A DNA stretch of 64,000 nt from assembly GCA_000499405.2 (NCBI GenBank), contig HG738139.1:8332616-8396615 (forward strand). The letters run 5' to 3'. The translations under genes and the position numbers were made by a program. Positions 1 to 14,600 of the stretch are shown piece after piece. Every line of letters starts with the position of its first letter. Position 1 is the first letter of the stretch. Below the pieces are notes generated by a model. It was not told the DNA's origin. It was given only the letters and a program-made list of their open reading frames with translations, and did no database searches. The stretch comes from Onchocerca volvulus (taxonomy: Eukaryota; Nematoda; Chromadorea; Rhabditida; Onchocercidae).

Positions 1-990
1 CACTGTAACTACTATGAGATACGGGTGAAATACGGAAGGAATCACATCAAAGTAGAAAATATGTAGGATTAATTAAGATGAAATATATGATAGATTGTGA
101 TAAACAAATAACAGATAAGCGAATAACGAGCAAAAAGTGATCAATCTATGCCTAAAATACCTTGCACAACATAGTGTAAAAATAGATAAAATCTAAGATT
201 AAATTTAAAAACGATGAAATTGATTTATGCAATCACATAGCTTCGCTAATAAATTGAAAAAATTCACGTTTGTGACGAAATTAATAGTATTATGAGGATG
301 TAAACATGAACTACAATAACTTCAACCACCAAATATACAAATTTTGCTCGTATTGCTCGCTTGAGGTAAATTATTCGATCTAATACGATCTATAAAATCA
401 AAAAGATTCTATAAAAAGTCGCACTGCACTGAATGTATTATTCAGTGACTGATGAATAAAGAGTAACTGATGAATAAAGAATATCACTAACATACGCTTT
501 CACACATCATGAGTATATATAGTTAAAGCATTGAAAAAGTTTTCCATTTTTACGGAGAGATAAGAAATACAATCAAAAATCTTTGGAAAATAGAACTGTA
601 CAAGTCAAATTTCGTTAAACTCACTGGAAGTATTCAAAATAAAAAAGTAATTAATCATACTATAGTATGATTTTCTCTTTATAAATAAAATAGAAATATA
701 GAGCCTCTACTTGATTTCAGTATAGTAATAGTAAGAAATGGTTCAATTTCTACAGAAGGTGCATAGTACATGAAGTCCATAGAGCCATAAAAACTTATTC
801 GTCATTAGGTTAATTCATTCATCTTAACTTGTTGAAAAATGCCGTTAACTATTAAACTTCCGGAAACTGTTTAAAACCCAACATTAGGTAAATCCGAAAG
901 CGTATCATACTCAAATCTGATGAGAGATTAAAAAAAAAAATTAGCGTCACGCAAATCATTATACAGTCATTGCATATTACGTGGATCATT
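1..990. other. Left edge, presumed pezo-1 intron
   Basis: No reading frame with PIEZO character was seen between the left edge and the exon near 1.0-1.27 kb. A tandem pair of about 20 bases (ACTGATGAATAAAGA) lies near 448-485. Presumed intron, because the 1.0-1.27 kb exon is not the end of the protein. Confidence 0.45.
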
Positions 991-3900
991 ACGCAAAATC
1001 TAGAAATCAAAATTATTGACGAAAAAATGTGAACTTGCCATGCCAAGGCTTGCCATAAAATAGTAAACAAATGAATCCGGTAACAAACTACTATTACTCT
1101 CCAATAATGTGAATGCACTGCGCCGTGCCAAATCGAAATTGGAAAAATTAACAATCAAAATGATAAGAGCAAATAAATCGGATAAAATCATCCACGAGTA
1201 ATAGTTGGAAGGAGAACGCTGTCGCAGTCTTAAGATGTCCAGTAATACTGACCACAAGCAACATTTTTTATTATCTGAATTACAGCTATCATTACAAAAA
1301 TGCATTTCGCATTTTTTATTATGTCATTTAATGACATGTTTCAATGCAGCAAACATTACAGATATTGCTGTATCAATGTAGGTGATTATTTCGGCCTTTA
1401 CTTATCATTTTCGAGAGAAAGCTAACTCGAATTAGAACAACATAAATTACTTTTTTAAGAGAAATTCCTAGATAAAAGCGTTTCTGCTATGCATTAATCA
1501 TTTATCACCTGATTAGGAATAATGAATTCTAAGCGTCATTTCACAGAACAGAAAAAAAAGTACACCAAAGTTTATTTTCATATTTCTTTTTTGTACTCAT
1601 AAAAATTTTATGCATTTTTGAAATTGAAAATCGAAAGTTAGATCAGATATTGCAATGAGCTAAAATGACAACATTTCAGTACTTTTCAGTGATTGGAATC
1701 TTTGTAGAACTACTTTCTTCCATCTTATTCATTAAAAAGCAAACCTTCATTTTGTAATAGTTGTGTAGTCGATGCATACCAAAAACCATTTCGCTAAAAT
1801 CATAGAGGTACATGAAATCCATCAGAAAAATAATATAAAATGGATTATCAGAAATAGTTTTTTAGTTACTGACAATGCTCAAAGAGCGCAAATACTATCT
1901 TCCTTTTTCTCGTTTTTCAAAAGTTTGAGCACATTATTATTAGAAATAAGCATTGTTAAGAACAGATATCTTATGCAAAAAATAGGTAAATAGCTTGCCC
2001 TCATATTATGACGATGGGTGAAAAGTGCCAGGATGAGGAAGCAAAATGTGGCTACAGATATCGGCTCATCAGCGATACCGACAAATTGTCCAATCACCGC
2101 CATACTCCATCTACCACATTTCTTCGAATCTTTGCATATCCACGGTAGAGAAGTGTATTTGAAATAAAGCGACACAATTATCATTATCTGCAATTGTCAT
2201 TCTGTCTTATTCAAAATTCAGATGAAGTCTTAATTTTATTTGTTCCAGGGATTCATGTAATATATCCCTTTGAATTTAAAAACGGAAGTAAAATATGGCA
2301 AAAATTCAATTACCTGTACGTAAAAAATAGCAATAGTCCAAAGCAGACGACGCTTCCGTTCACTGATAGCTCCCCAGAAAAAGACTAATATTGTAAGAGG
2401 AAAGGTAAATAAGCAAGCAGCTTGGCCATGGGCAACAATTATTGCCAGATAGCACAACAAGGCTGTATTACAAACCCAAAATGTTCCAATTGCATTGAGT
2501 AAACGCCAGAGTAATGGTAACTTCAACCAACGATCATGCACTTCATTCATGTATCTGCAAGAAAATTGTCGCATCTCAAAAACGACAGCAAATTATCTTA
2601 TGAATTCAGGTCATGCAGTGGTTAGTCTGAGAATGAAGCGAAACTTAACAGTTTTACACTGAATAAATAAATAAATTGAAGAAGAAAGTAGTTTAATTTT
2701 GGAAGTAGTTTAATTTTAATTCAAAAACTGAAACAAGACTGCCATAATTTAGCTATATCAAATGCTAAATAAAATTAGTATTTTATATTTCTCGATTATT
2801 GAGTGTTCTATTTTTTTCAATTCTAGTATACTGTAGCTCGCGGTAAACTTAATTTACTACTTACAGCATACTGGAATGTAAGAAATATACAACGCCTTGA
2901 ATCATATCATTTTTTACAACGCCGACATAATTATTGAAACAAGAGAATAACTCTTAGTAAGAAATACAAATGACCATAATAAATTACTTGATAATGTCTC
3001 TGGAATTGGTAACCAAACATATCTCATTTCCAAGATTGCATTTTTCAAGTTTACTCAAAGAATCTTGTGAAACCAAACTTAACTCCTGAAATGATAAGAT
3101 AAAAAGAAAAAATTTCAAAGCTGATGACAAATCAGTCGAAAGTAATTTCCACTCAGAAATGCATTTTATCATCATTTTTTGATTCCCTTTCACATAATAT
3201 GATTTCTGAAAGAGATGCTATACTAAATGTCTGCTAATTCTACAAATTAAAGTACCTCAGGGAGTTTCTCTAACAGTAGCCTTTTTTCTTCATTGATAAC
3301 GAACCGAATATAGCGATAGCCAAGTGTTTTACGAGCCAACCAAAGGGCACATGCAGAGAAAAGAGCGGAGATCGTAATATACGGAGTCTGAAAGCAAGAA
3401 ATAATGAATGGGCATTTTGACAGTTGTCATTGATTGAAATTATTCCTTCTTGCTGTTGGACAGCAATGCTTCCTCTTAAACAAATGAATTTCAGCAACAA
3501 ATTCTTCAAATTGAATGATTTAACTTCCTGGCAAAAGTACTAACCTTTGTTTTCTTATTCTCTTTCGTCCTATCGTCATATTCATTTCTTATTTCTGACA
3601 CAGACCTGAAATTAAAATAATGAACAATTCAGCGATACAAAATTCATTTTCCATCAAGTCACTATCAGAGGAAATACATAGTATGAAAAATGACAAAGCT
3701 GCACATAACAGTGATTCAATTCTTGAACAATATTTTTAAAGATAAAATGATGAAAAAGGGAGGGAGAAAATCGTCACAATATTAAAAATCAAAAATTAAA
3801 GCTTCTGCTTTCACGATGATCATTATTCGACTTAAAAATTTTTGATTCATATAAGAGTTAATGGCATATTAGATCACCTTGCTATCGAAAGTCTAAATCA

Positions 3901-6900
3901 TTGGCAGAATCTACTAACTTTGATACAATTTTCGGAAGAAAAATACTTTAAAATGCATCATTATTGACGAGAATATTGTATGCAGCAAAACAGCCATCAG
4001 AATAAATCACTTCAAACTATACTTGTCCCTTATCAGATGTCTCCTTTATTTTTTTTTTCCATTTATATAATATGAATTTCCAGCGACCACTTCTTACTCA
4101 ATTTAGTCAAAAAAATGAGTTTGACATTGTTGGTCTTGGAATGAAGCTGAAGAATGAAAGTAAACATTACGAATTACTACTAAACGTTGCTTCCTCCATG
4201 TTTTCTGTTGCTGTATCCACTATATGTAATAAATTCTCATTCCACCCACGTATTGCTGAAATATTCAAAAGAAAATTTCAATTTTTTAAAAACATAAATC
4301 TCTTCGGATTTAATTTTCAAGTATTTCAATATGTGAAAATCGGCACACTGTGCTCATTCTATCAATGATTATGAATGAGAATGCATGCAACTGAAAGCAA
4401 CTGCTTGAAAAATTCAAAGATATTTCGAAGAGTTGTTTTCGATAAAGGCATTCGGTATCATTTTCAGTTGACTCTAATGAGAGAATTCAAAAACGAGAAG
4501 TATGCAACGAATGGTTTTGTGCATTATTAGACCCATTCGCAGAATGAATCTGCACTGCTCGAAGCGATTGCGATAAAACTCACACTCAATAAACCATTCT
4601 CCAAAGGGAAGATTGACCTTTGTCATCGTTTCTATAGTGCGTTTTATTTTTGCCAAGCGACGACGATCTTGCAGCTGATGATAAGTCATTGCTTTGTATA
4701 TTAACTGAGTTTGAAGTACCACACCTCTAAAATGCTGGTGTAACTGATTTAGAAACACTAGCTGAAATTCGGTGCTAACAATCAATCTTAGTGTGTTTTA
4801 AATCTCTCCATCAAAAGAAATTCAAACATCTTCCTCTGTAGTGATTGTTTGTCTTAGCTTCTTTCAGAATAATAAGCAAAAAGGCTTCAATATAAGAGAA
4901 TCTCGTCAAGGATTCAGAAACATCAAAAATTTCCGATGAGATCAAGAAATGTAACTTTAAAAAAACTTGCCTATAACATACAATTCGATCAGCTCGTATA
5001 TCAATGACACTGCATTGAAAGTGCCTATAATCACTGCATTCTAGACTTTTGTTTGTAATAAAACTGAGACACTCAACTGCAGCGAATTTGAGAAAAAGAA
5101 GAACAATTTCTCAATTTTTACGGAAGGCATTATAAATTCATATGTTAGAAATAAATTCGCATACCAACTGCTGATGAGACGAAGTTGGAGCAGAAGAGTT
5201 GCGAAGGTGAACACGTCGAAGAGAAAGCTATCTGTACTTAATTCTCCATAGGGAGCTTAAAAACGAAATAATTTTCTATAAAAATATTTCAGACTTAAGA
5301 AATCGTAGGAAAACTATGAAAAAAGAACAAGGGGATTTCGAGATACAACAGATAAGTCATGAATTTAGATGATTACTAAAAAAAAAATCTTAACGAATAA
5401 TAGTTTCGAAAAATATTTTCTTGGCTAATTTTGCATCAAATTTTCACATACGCCTACTTTTATCATTCTTTTATCTACAAATACTTTTTCATCTCTTCTT
5501 TCAGACAATATAAGAAGCAGCAGAAAAGATGTACTAGTATTATCCTCGGAAGAACTTGAAAAATAAGATAACATCACATGAAATGACATATAACTGATTG
5601 AATACTTCGTTTTGTCATATGTTAAGAAATGTCCTAATAACCCATCAGCGATCTGTAAACACTAGTAGATTGTTACGAACCACTGAAATTGGAATAAAAC
5701 ATTATCCAATGTCTGAATTACTGACACCACCAAATGATAATGCAATATTGTTATTGTAGACACATCCACAAAAATCTAATTAACTTGGATCTGATATGCT
5801 TATTTTTAAGCACGTAAGTACATCATTTTTTCATGCATTGTCAAATGTACATCTAAAAAATCAATTTTTTTTCGACGACATGTATTTTGCATATTTCCTA
5901 GCAAGCTATTTGTTGTCATCATTAATACCTCGAAAATAAATCATCGAGACGGGAGAGACGAACGAATTACAGGTGAGAAAGTTTGGACTCAGCATTCAAA
6001 AAAGCTCCTGATAAAGTCCAATGACTCACTGATGATAGGTACTGTTTCAGTGGCATAAATTGCCGATGGCAGAATAATTGATAAGACATCATTAAATTAC
6101 CAGATATAAAATAAGAATGATCGTTTTACAGAATGATAGTTTGGATTTCAGTATGATTGAAAAAAATCAAACCAGAGCTGCAATACGTATGGAAATTGCA
6201 GCAAGAAGATAAATTGTTATCAGACGCCATTTCCGGATAAAAACAGTTGGATGTGAAAGATAAAGATCGGCACCACGCCAAAGGTTGATAAATGCAAGGA
6301 TAATAAGAACCACTGATAAGACTGGCGATGAGAGACGTATTCCATCTGATAGCAGAAACAATAACACAAACCAGTGATAGTAGGAACATACACACTGCTT
6401 TAATTCATCCAAAATCCTAAAATGAATTGGAATTACTGATATGAAGTGATGAGCACTGAAATTTCGTAAAATTGCAAAGATGAATAATATTACAGACTTG
6501 ACGTGAACAGAGTAGAAATGAGGGACGGGATTATACTCAAGAGATTCCTTTCGATGAAGCGCCAATAGAATGCCATCATTCGATCCACCACCAGCATTGT
6601 TTCCTTCCAGAAACTAAAAAAATCCAAAGAAAAATAAAAGATACAGAAATGTGGCACAAACTCCAGACTTATTAAAATCTTATGGAAAATATCTGATACT
6701 ACCACCCTTGTTGTTGCATGATTATAAATTTGCAATAAGCTCTATGAGGAAAGATAGCGTGTGTTCAAAATATTCCAGCAATCAAGGTTTTCTCTTCTTG
6801 TTTCCAGAGACTTCTGTACCGGAATTCTTTTCTTAAAGAATGAATCACAATAAAAGAAGAGCACAACTTTTCTTCTGCAAAATTAACATTTTGAAACAAA

Positions 6901-9900
6901 CAGTGTAAAAAGATGTAGTTCGGTAGATTTAGTGTGTCAAACTCATTTAATAGTACCTCAATTTTGAAATTATGGTACTGTATGATGGAGATACCAACAT
7001 TGAGGAAATAACAGTAAATAGCATATGATGATTTTCTTTGAGAGCTGACTGTATACTGTCCATTATTGATGAAAGCAAAATACGGAGCATAATCCGGATG
7101 TATAGGTATTCCTGAAATCGGTTTCGAGGTTACTTATAATGAAAAGTAAATGATATATACTTATAATGTAAAGTAAGTAATCGAACTTAAATGTTACCCC
7201 CTAAGACTTATTCTATAGTTTTTCGAGTTAAAATCAATTTCTAAATAAGATTTTGGAAATCTTAATGCAAGCAAAATACGAAGTGTAATTTATAGTTCGT
7301 CATTTTCCTTTTCAAATTTCAGACTGTTCACTCTTACGAAAATAATGTATAATATATACATAATAAGAAAAATGGGAGAGGAAAAAAAATGGTATATTAT
7401 CATTCCTCAGGTCTTACACAAAATAATTATTCCACTAGGGAAGATAATACTCACAGCAAAAATCAAATATTGGCAATCATAAAGCGAACGCATCATTTAC
7501 TTCTATTTATATCACGATTTGATAATCTAACTACCGGATGATACAGTATACTCTTACCGTAATAACATTCACCAGGTGGAGGACCGATATAAGCAAGCAG
7601 CGAATAGATGAGGACAACCAAATGATAGCAGACAAAAACCAAAAATATACGTCGAATACGCCATCGATCAATGAGCAAGCAAATTACCAAGCCTATCAAC
7701 GATAGCAACGAGATAATATTTGAAGCCACGACTGCTGAGAGAAGGACAACAGTCATATACATCTGAAGTTCAAGTATTCGAGAAATGAAATAAAAAGCAA
7801 TTAATTTATTTATGAAATCATTTTATCAACTATGAACTTCTACTCTTATCAGTGGTGTTATCTTATAATTAACCGAAGATATTTTAATCTGTTGATATGC
7901 ACTGAATTCCTACTTAACGATCTATGCACTAAATCACAGCATTCTTTCAATCGCAATTCTCTTCGGCAAGGCTGTTTTGGTCAATGGCAAAAATTAATTT
8001 AATTGGTGCTTCGACCGGTCTGAGCACACATCGTATAAGTGAAAGTAATTTCGGAGCTCAAATATTTTTTACGAAAATATTCTACTGATGAGAATTAATG
8101 AATTTGGTGACTTTGCAGTTTTTCCTACCTGAACCTTTGTCACACTGAGAAGAAATGACATAGCGAAAATTGAGAAAATTGGTATGAAAATTAGAAATCA
8201 ATTCCCTAAATTGTTTTTACTTGCTTTCAAATGTTATTTACCTCATAACTAAATTTGTACAGGATAAAATTCGTGTAAAATTTGACGAAAGAACTGATTC
8301 CTTTGTCAGCATTAGTGCAATCCACATCCGGAAATGGCAAAATTGGAAGTGTTTTGCTGTAGCGTACTCCATACATTTTCTTGATATGTTGAAGAGAAGA
8401 TCGTACAGTAAGAGTACAGATGCAAATTACCGGAGCCTGAAAAAAAGATTATCTTTCTTCAGAATAATATAAATAGTTGAAGGAAATCGTAGCTCTGGAT
8501 ATTACTAGGAATAAATCCATCCACCACGGAAATATTACGAAAAGCAATGATGGAAGACAATTACTGAAAGAGAGATTATTGAAATCATGATTTCGTATAT
8601 CTATATAAGCATAAATTAGTTTACTGGAATTGCTGACATTTTCAAGAATAATTAGTAAAAACTGAAGTTATGTTGAAAAGACAAACTAAAGCTGGTCTGG
8701 CATCATCCGAGATCAAGCCGATCCAATATAACCATTCTATCAGACGAGGAACGTTGCAGAAATTCGGATAATCAATGAATCCTTCGTATGCATCAAATAT
8801 TAGCTTGAAGAGCGTAATAACTAACACATAATAAGTGGAAAGAAAACAAGCAATTGTTTTGAAATTTGCTGATAATGGAATGAATAATAGTACTGCAACA
8901 AGGAGAATAGGTAAAGCAATGGGTGACACCTGCAATTGAATTTCTATTAATTCCAATAAAAATGGATTACTTTGAGTCACTCTGCATCATCTCATTGTTT
9001 ATTATTTGAAAGGAACATTGAACGTTTCTCAACAGAATCTATAAAATAAATGAAACAAAATAAATCAAACGATGTACAAGTATATCTCTGAAACGAACGT
9101 TTTATTTCATTTCAGATCAAAATATGTCGATCTAACAGGGGAAGAAAAGTTGAGAAGTTCAAATACGAAAATTCTGTAGCATAATACTTCATACAGGACG
9201 AGACATCATTTTTCAATGTCATTGGCAAACTTACCTTATGGATGGCACAAAATGCAAGTGAAAATGCACACAAAATGTCGCTCAATCTAACACAAATAAT
9301 CAGTAATATTCGTCCAAAGTCTCGTACCAATGCAGAACAAAATGGTGATAATTTTACTAGAAATGAAAATGCAAACTTCTCAATTCAAATGTTAGAAATT
9401 GAATTAATAATTTAGCATTATTAACGTGTATCAATGAAGCTTAGACGAGAAAAGTTCTGACAGGAATTACCTTTATAGTTCAGTGAAGTGAGGTCTATTA
9501 AAGTGCACAAAGTGGTCATCATAAATAAGATGGACACGGTCACATAGTGCACCGCAATATTTGGCAACACTGAAGAAAAAAGTGATTCTCTGTTTCAGTG
9601 ATAATTAAACATGACTATGATATGCTGATCTTGGAAAGAAAAATCTCACTACAACGAGTAAACTTCTTTAAAAAAACAGAATTGATTCCTGAAATTTAAT
9701 CAAAATTCGCGTTATAATTTCATATAAATAACAACACTATCTATCATCACATTCAGCTTTTCTTACCCTAAGGAGATACTGATTTTGTGAAATATGCTAC
9801 CTCGATACTCTGTAGCTAATGGACCAAGCAAGATATCGCTAGTATCGATTTCATATTTTGCAATATATCGATCGATTAATAGAACCAAATGTGTTAATGT

Positions 9901-10528
9901 TAATGTGATCAATAAATACCAGAAAAAAATACTGCGATGCAGGAAAAAAGTCATCGACGTCTGAAAATTTGGATAACATCTCTCGACAAACCTTTTTGAA
10001 ATTAAAGAAACGTTCTTTTAACTTGTCTTCTTTTCTCAATTCCTATCCACACGGATGAAATAAATTGAAAACTTTTTCTATTACTTCCTCTTGTTTTTGC
10101 ATACTGTGAAAATTTAGGCACCGACAGATAACTTGCAAACATCCGTCAATATTGGAAACAGCTAACTCTGAATAAATATACAATTCCCTTTAATTCCTTC
10201 TCAATTAAATTTAGCATATGCAAATTAACATGCGATATTCTGCCCATTTTCAAGAATTTTGAATGGAAAATTTAATGACAAATTATGTCTAACAAATAAC
10301 AAAAATAAAATATTTCGAACTAGAGGAGATTACTTGGAAAATGATGCAATATACGCTGAAAGAGATGAAATAAATAATAGCAAAAATGCTTTGATTAATG
10401 ATAACGGTTGTGATACCGAACACAACAATAGTTATCACATAGATAACACATTTAAAAATGAAATGAATCAGAGATTCCGCCATTTGATCACAACCTCGTG
10501 TCAACCAATCAACAATAAATACTGTCAT
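1..10528 (-). CDS. pezo-1: PIEZO-family mechanosensitive cation channel, partial (C-terminal end off the left edge)
   Basis: This encodes a large multi-pass mechanically gated cation channel subunit of the plasma membrane. Exons seen on the minus strand lie near 10334-10528, 9801-9962, 9473-9571, 9236-9345, 8660-8940, 8290-8440, 7550-7762, 6480-6600, 6126-6420, 5167-5259, 4540-4785, 3255-3385, 3000-3090, 2290-2550, 2020-2190 and 1000-1270. Family signatures include LLAYIGPPPGEC (about 7.6 kb), the transmembrane repeat HWFVLLFLL followed by RKWRLITIYLL (6.1-6.4 kb), LTILVFFWGAI with PWN (2.3-2.5 kb; compare VLFLWGTLS and FFPWN of vertebrate PIEZO1), and LILALFTHR (2.1 kb). The 1.0-1.3 kb exon resembles the region preceding the pore module. 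Most exons encode one or two hydrophobic helices. The C-terminal pore and cap are not in the window. Exon edges are approximate. The most upstream exon found corresponds to an internal part of PIEZO, not to its usual N terminus. Confidence 0.85.
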
Positions 10529-10557
10529 TTTTGAAAGATTATCATCATTATTTATTT

Positions 10558-10572
10558 AGTTGCACTGAAATA
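10558..10572 (-). promoter_or_regulatory. Probable trans-splice acceptor for the short pezo-1 mRNA
   Basis: On the minus strand a strong acceptor (TTTATTTCAG) lies about 30 bases before the ATG at 10528. The leader between them contains stop codons in all three frames, so this acceptor cannot join an upstream coding exon to this one by reading through. It marks a 5' UTR boundary, most simply a spliced-leader addition site. A 5' UTR intron is the alternative. Confidence 0.5.
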
Positions 10573-11659
10573 AAAAATGAATAATTTAACAATTTGCAGG
10601 ACAAATAGTGAAAAATCAAGAGGAAGAAAGAATCACCGATGAGAATTGAATTTGCAATCCGTTCGATAATAGAATGAACAGGTATGCAGTGGCACTAATT
10701 TGCAGAATTTTAGATAATTTTTTTCTATTGTGTGGGATGCTTGTTTCCGGGAATTCTATTAAATTGAAATTAGCTTATCAAGAAGGATTGATGAAGTTAG
10801 ACTCAATTCAGGAATTATGGTTTTATTGATTAACGCAATAAAAGTTCGAAAACCTTAGTTTCTTCGCCTTGGTTAATTTATTTCCAGTATTGTACTAGAA
10901 ATTATTTGAAAGAAAGTATAGTAATTCGAGAACTAATCACCGTCAAAAGATAAGACTAAAGATATCAAAATTGTTCTGCTTTATTATTACTACTACTGCT
11001 ACTCACGTAATGGTTATTTTTCCAATAAAACAGAATCGACAATATTCGACGACCAATGAATTTGCTCTTTTCCCTTTTATTTCATCCCATTTTTTGCATC
11101 ATTTATATCATTGAATAATTTTGATAAAGCGGAGCCAACAAATGCACCCAGTAAAAAACAACTCTTCTTTACCTATTGTGATTATGCATTACCGCTTCCA
11201 GGCAACCTCAGCAACCTTTCGTCGAAAGATTTACATTGGGAAGAGAATCTTTTCAAGTTAACTTAGTCAGTTATTTTATCATCGAATTCCTAAAATACTT
11301 TTGACACCTAACGTCTTCAGAGAAGATGATATAGAGAGATGAATAACTTTTTCCAATTCAAGTCCCAAAAATCTAATAATCCATCAAAGTAACACATATT
11401 AATCATCTTTACCGTGGCAATTTTCCACCTCTGTTTTGATGCTGTTTAATTGTCGACGCTTCCACAAGATAAGATGAGATACTATTTCTTCAAAACTTCT
11501 TTCGTGAATAAATTTATAGTTTTATGCGACAAATAAAATCAATATATTATCGACAAATATGTAAAACAATGTGAAAAAAAAAGTATTTTGGAAAAACAAT
11601 GACGATTCAAGAAACGCTAGTGGAAATTCGACGATATGGTACAATAATCATACTCAATC
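10573..11659. other. Intergenic, wars-2 to pezo-1
   Basis: About 1.1 kb of AT-rich sequence between the wars-2 stop and the first recognisable pezo-1 exon. No PIEZO-like hydrophobic reading frame, tRNA or repeat was recognised. It is the only interval upstream where additional N-terminal pezo-1 exons could sit without crossing wars-2. Confidence 0.5.
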
Positions 11660-14600
11660 TTATATATCCAAATTTTTACTATAATAATGATAGTTATTTA
11701 TTTGTTGAAACACGTCGAAACCTAACAATTTCCTTAATTCTACCATCGTTTCTTGCGCCTTTTCTTCTGCCCTTTGGGTACCAAACATCAAAATATCTCG
11801 AATTATCTGGGGCTCTTGGAGTAGAATTTCATATTTCTCTCGAAATGGCGCAATGTGGGCATCAATTTGTTCTGCCAAATGTGATTTAAATCCTTTTGTA
11901 TCCAAACTGGTACATTCATGGATTACATTCTCGATACTTAAACCAGTCGCTAAGGAATAAAGAGTTACCTGGAATGCATAATTCAAAAAAAAAAAAAAAA
12001 ATGATCGACATAGAACAAAATTCTCTCAAGTCCAAGAAGAGAGTGACATTAAGAAATCTGTGATTAATGCAGTAATTAGTTATTATGGCGGATAAATTCG
12101 ATATCAATAGTCCGACCAATCCTTTATTCTCAAGTTATCTTTCTGAGAATAACATCTTTGCTGTAGTTATTTTTCCTCTTCACACAGCAAGACTTTCAGA
12201 GCGAATCTTATCTATGACATATTTTTTAAAAATGAGAACAAAATTTACCAGGTTACTGATTGCAGGACGTTTTTCTGGTTCATAAGTAATGTTGGACTGC
12301 GAATCACTCAAGGCTTTTGCACACTTTTCGGCAATTATTTGTTTTGTATCACTGATTAGAATGCGCGATCGATCATTACCCATTGATTTACTCATCTTTT
12401 TCGTCGCGTTTTCCAAACTTTTTAGACGTGCACATTTCGCGCTTATCTGAAGTCTAAATTACTGTAGAATTTCAAAAAGACTTTGCAAATTTCTATCATG
12501 AATTCATGAACGAAATGTCTTTTCTCTCCGTACGTAATTCATTCAATTTATTTCCTAAAACTACAGTTTGAGAACTTCTAAAAGATTTGAAAAAAAAAAA
12601 TACATTAGACTATTCACGTATATCCCATGGTGTGACGAATTCCTTTCTGATCTGCAACCATTTGCTGAGAAATATAACAATGTCAGTTGCGAGTCTAAAT
12701 CATTCAGCTAAAGATTAGAAAAATTAAATTTAACCTGAATTGGAACTGGAAAGAAATCACAGCGAAGAACGGTATTGCACTTGACAGCCAAATCTCTCAT
12801 CAAAAGTAGATGCTGGGTCTGATCGTCGCCAACTGGCACATGAGTTCCTTTATACAATAATACATCAGCTGATTGCAGAATAGGATATAATTGCAAATTA
12901 ACGGGAATATCACCTTGTTTGAATCTACAATGAAACAAAATTTAAGCAAACAGTGGGATCAGGGATTCTCTCTTTTAGAGGGAGGACGTTTTTTTGAAAT
13001 AATGAAAATTAAGTCTGACCAATAGTTGTTATAAATCTAGATATGTCATTAAAATCTCTGTTTAACTACTATCAGAAATGTTACATTTCTAATTAAGAAA
13101 ATCTACACTTACTGATTAAATAAGTTTAGAGAATAGACAAGATAAAATTTTTTAAAAAACATGTCCATGTCCACAACAGGATAATATAATGGCTGACAGA
13201 AAAAAATGTGAACTTAGGGTGCTAAAACTTTTTTTCACACTCCGATGCGGTGTGATGAATATTACGGTGCACTTTTTCGAACCAGCAGCGAGAAATGGAG
13301 TAAGAGAACATAAACACCACATTTGAAAAAACAGAATCAGTATGAATAAAGCAGATCAAGATCAATAAAAATAGCTGCTTTCAAAAAGATAAAACCGACG
13401 CAGCGGCTTTGTCCTTATACTGCGGCATTCGAGTAAGTCTAGCAATAGTCTGCAGACTTCCTAGTATATACATCAAGTTAGCATGATGAGCCACTCTGCT
13501 CTGCTGGAACAAAATTGTTTTTTCCGGATCCAATCCACAAGCTAATAAACTGGCAGCCATTTTAAAAATATTATTTCTCATCTATAAATAAAATCATACA
13601 CTGATATGAATAGTTTGAAATTTATAAGATTAGCCATCTTTGGCAGATGTTGCTGAACATGCTCCATATGGAACTAAAGTAATTGATCCAGCAGTTCTAA
13701 TAATTCAATAAGAAATAAAAAATGATATAATTGGTTAAACAGAATTGACTCTGGAATTAGAGGATAATAAATAAAATATATAAGCCACATGTACTTCATT
13801 TTTAAATTTTTGTTATCTATTTGCTTCACCCTAAATTTTTTAACTTTCTTGAATTGAAAGTCGCCTTCTTTAATTCCAGCGTCAATGCTGTTTAACCAAT
13901 TCTTGCTTTTTTATTTATTCATGAGAAAAATTTAAATGTGCAAGAAGATAAGATTAAAAAAAAGTCAGACCGAGAAATTCTTATGAAAGATCTCCGTGAT
14001 TCATTGCTCATTAAAATATTAAATTTGCTCATGAAAATGTTTATGAAAATGTTAAATTTCACATCACTTAAAAAATAGAATAGCTTAATAAAAACAGTTT
14101 GCATATACATTTTCTCAGATATAAATATGAAAAGCATCAGTTAGCTCACTTCCATAGGATCAATGAAACCCATTGAAATTGAATGGTAATCAGCAATAGA
14201 AAGATACATTTGTTTTGAATGACCATCCTGAAAAAAGTGTTTCATTTGCGTATACTATATCAATTACTGAACATTAATAAAAGCAGCACTTTTGTGATCT
14301 TTTAAATATTGTAACCACCGTCATTCTAGAATTTATTAAATCACTAGCTGGACTCAGCCAAGCATCAGCTAGTTTATATAAATAAAAATATAAATATTCG
14401 AAATTTCAAATCCTCGAAATTTCTAAAAATACACGCCTTATCTATATAAAAACACGCTCCTATTTGAATGCAACAATGCACCAAAATTTCAAATCAATCG
14501 GTGAAGAACTTGAAACGTTGTAGAAAAGAACAACGAACATTTACATTTTTATTTATACAGATTTGAACGAGTTTAAAATAAAATTATAAAAAAATAAAAG

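Noticed and set aside
4072..4368. Plus-strand open frame of 98 codons in the pezo-1 region
   Set aside because: It sits in or opposite a pezo-1 intron/exon with no recognisable domain; low-complexity composition fits a chance frame.
6126..6565. Multi-helix frame considered as a separate membrane protein or receptor
   Set aside because: Its YHWFVLLFLL and RKWRLITIYLL pattern matches a PIEZO repeat and it lies in order with other PIEZO exons on the same strand.
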